A stretch of DNA of 5,903 bases, from NCBI GenBank assembly GCA_029865665.1, contig JARXAV010000015.1, positions 1 through 5,903 on the forward strand. Reading direction: 5' to 3'. The position numbers were made by a program, and so were the translations under genes. This document shows, piece after piece, positions 5,266 through 5,903 of this stretch. The stretch is from Flectobacillus sp. Its GTDB lineage: Bacteria > Bacteroidota > Bacteroidia > Cytophagales > Spirosomataceae. How positions within the stretch are numbered: position 1 is the stretch's first letter; every line of letters begins with the position of its first letter. The notes below the pieces were generated by a model that saw only the letters and a list, made by a program, of their open reading frames with translations, had not been told where the DNA came from and ran no database searches.

Positions 5266-5903
5266 ATGAATATTGTTCTTCTCGGCTATGGTAAAATGGG
5301 GAAAGTTATCGAAGGGATAGCATTGAGCCGAGGTCATAACATTGTAGCTCGTATCGACATTAACAACCGTGCCGAATTTGATGCACTTACAACGGATCAA
5401 GTGGATGCCGTTATTGAGTTTAGCCACCCACTTGCCGCTTTTGAAAACGTAAAAGCTTGTATCGAAAAGGGATTCCCTGTCGTTTCGGGTACAACAGGTT
5501 GGTTGGAAAAGAAACCAGAAATCGAAGCATTAACTATCGAAAAAAATGGTACGTTCTTCTGGTCGTCGAATTACTCAATTGGGGTAAATATCTTTTTTCA
5601 ATTGAATAAAGTATTGGCAAGATTGATGAATCCGCATCAGAAAGAATATTCGGTTACTTCGACAGAAATTCACCATACAGAGAAAAAAGATGCTCCTAGT
5701 GGAACGGCTATCACGATTGCAGAAGGTATTATCGAAAATTTAGACGGTAAAGATTCGTGGATAAATTGCGAAATTCCAGAAAATAATCAAGTGCCGATTT
5801 GGGTTGCTCGTGAAGGAAAAGTACCAGGCACACACATCGTTAAATACATTTCGGACATCGACCAAATTGAAATTCTTCATCAAGCTCATAGTCGTGCTGG
5901 TTT
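5266..5903 (+). CDS. dapB: 4-hydroxy-tetrahydrodipicolinate reductase (3' end missing)
   Basis: DapB reduces 4-hydroxy-tetrahydrodipicolinate with NAD(P)H in the lysine and meso-diaminopimelate pathway, supplying peptidoglycan. The frame is open from ATG 5266 to the window edge, giving 212 complete codons. The N-terminal Rossmann motif GYGKMG is at 7-12. V73-SGTTGW at 74-79 is the nucleotide/substrate loop. SSNYSIGVN at 100-108 follows. The catalytic motif EIHHTEKKDAPSGTA is at 134-148, with H136, H137 and K140 matching the catalytic His pair and Lys of the E. coli enzyme. REGKVPGTH at 182-190 and EILHQAHSRAG at 202-212 match the C-terminal fold. The region after the second strand is much shorter than in E. 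coli, as is usual for Bacteroidota DapB of about 240 residues, so I estimate roughly 25-30 residues are missing. D31 at the end of the second strand hints at NADH use, which is inference. The 27-bp gap to the upstream gene has no terminator, so co-transcription is likely. Confidence 0.95.
   Translation, partial: MNIVLLGYGKMGKVIEGIALSRGHNIVARIDINNRAEFDALTTDQVDAVIEFSHPLAAFENVKACIEKGFPVVSGTTGWLEKKPEIEALTIEKNGTFFWSSNYSIGVNIFFQLNKVLARLMNPHQKEYSVTSTEIHHTEKKDAPSGTAITIAEGIIENLDGKDSWINCEIPENNQVPIWVAREGKVPGTHIVKYISDIDQIEILHQAHSRAG

Noticed and set aside
5245..5427. Minus-strand open frame over the dapB start
   Set aside because: It is antisense to the conserved nucleotide-binding region of DapB and has no features of its own.

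Overview
This window looks like ordinary chromosomal DNA from a member of the Bacteroidota, most likely a Cytophagales-type bacterium. The evidence is the gene order parA, parB, a DUF5683 protein, then dapB; the AT-rich spacers; the lack of clear Shine-Dalgarno sites before any start codon; and a candidate TAnnTTTG-type promoter element. The genus is not determinable from the sequence. I see no insertion sequence, prophage, tRNA, rRNA or CRISPR array.

Left part (1-1943): the window opens inside a rightward gene for a lysine/alanine/glutamate-rich basic protein. It ends in a short glycine/tyrosine-rich module resembling the PBCV-specific basic adaptor domain first described in chlorella viruses. 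A hairpin flanked by A and T tracts (453-491) separates it from a convergent gene for a POT/PTR-family proton-coupled peptide transporter. That transporter appears to have the 12-helix architecture and central linker of animal PepT proteins.

Middle (1944-2669): a 726-bp AT-rich spacer lies between the transporter and parA, which diverge from it. It has no credible gene. It does hold an 11-bp exact inverted repeat close to the transporter start, two directly repeated parS-like half-sites, a small heptamer tandem repeat, a weak stem and one candidate -7 promoter element upstream of parA.

Right part (2670-5903): four co-directional genes follow. ParA (Soj-type ATPase) and ParB (Spo0J-type CTPase and centromere binder) form the chromosome segregation pair. 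Next come a secreted or envelope-anchored DUF5683 protein of unknown function and the start of dapB, which acts in the lysine/diaminopimelate pathway that feeds peptidoglycan. Spacers are about 100 bp, 100 bp and 27 bp, so DUF5683 and dapB are very likely co-transcribed and the whole set may be one operon. The order joins DNA segregation to envelope precursor synthesis. DUF5683 is the only uncharacterised member and the most interesting functional question here. I found no convincing previously undescribed system; the findings are mostly modest leads.
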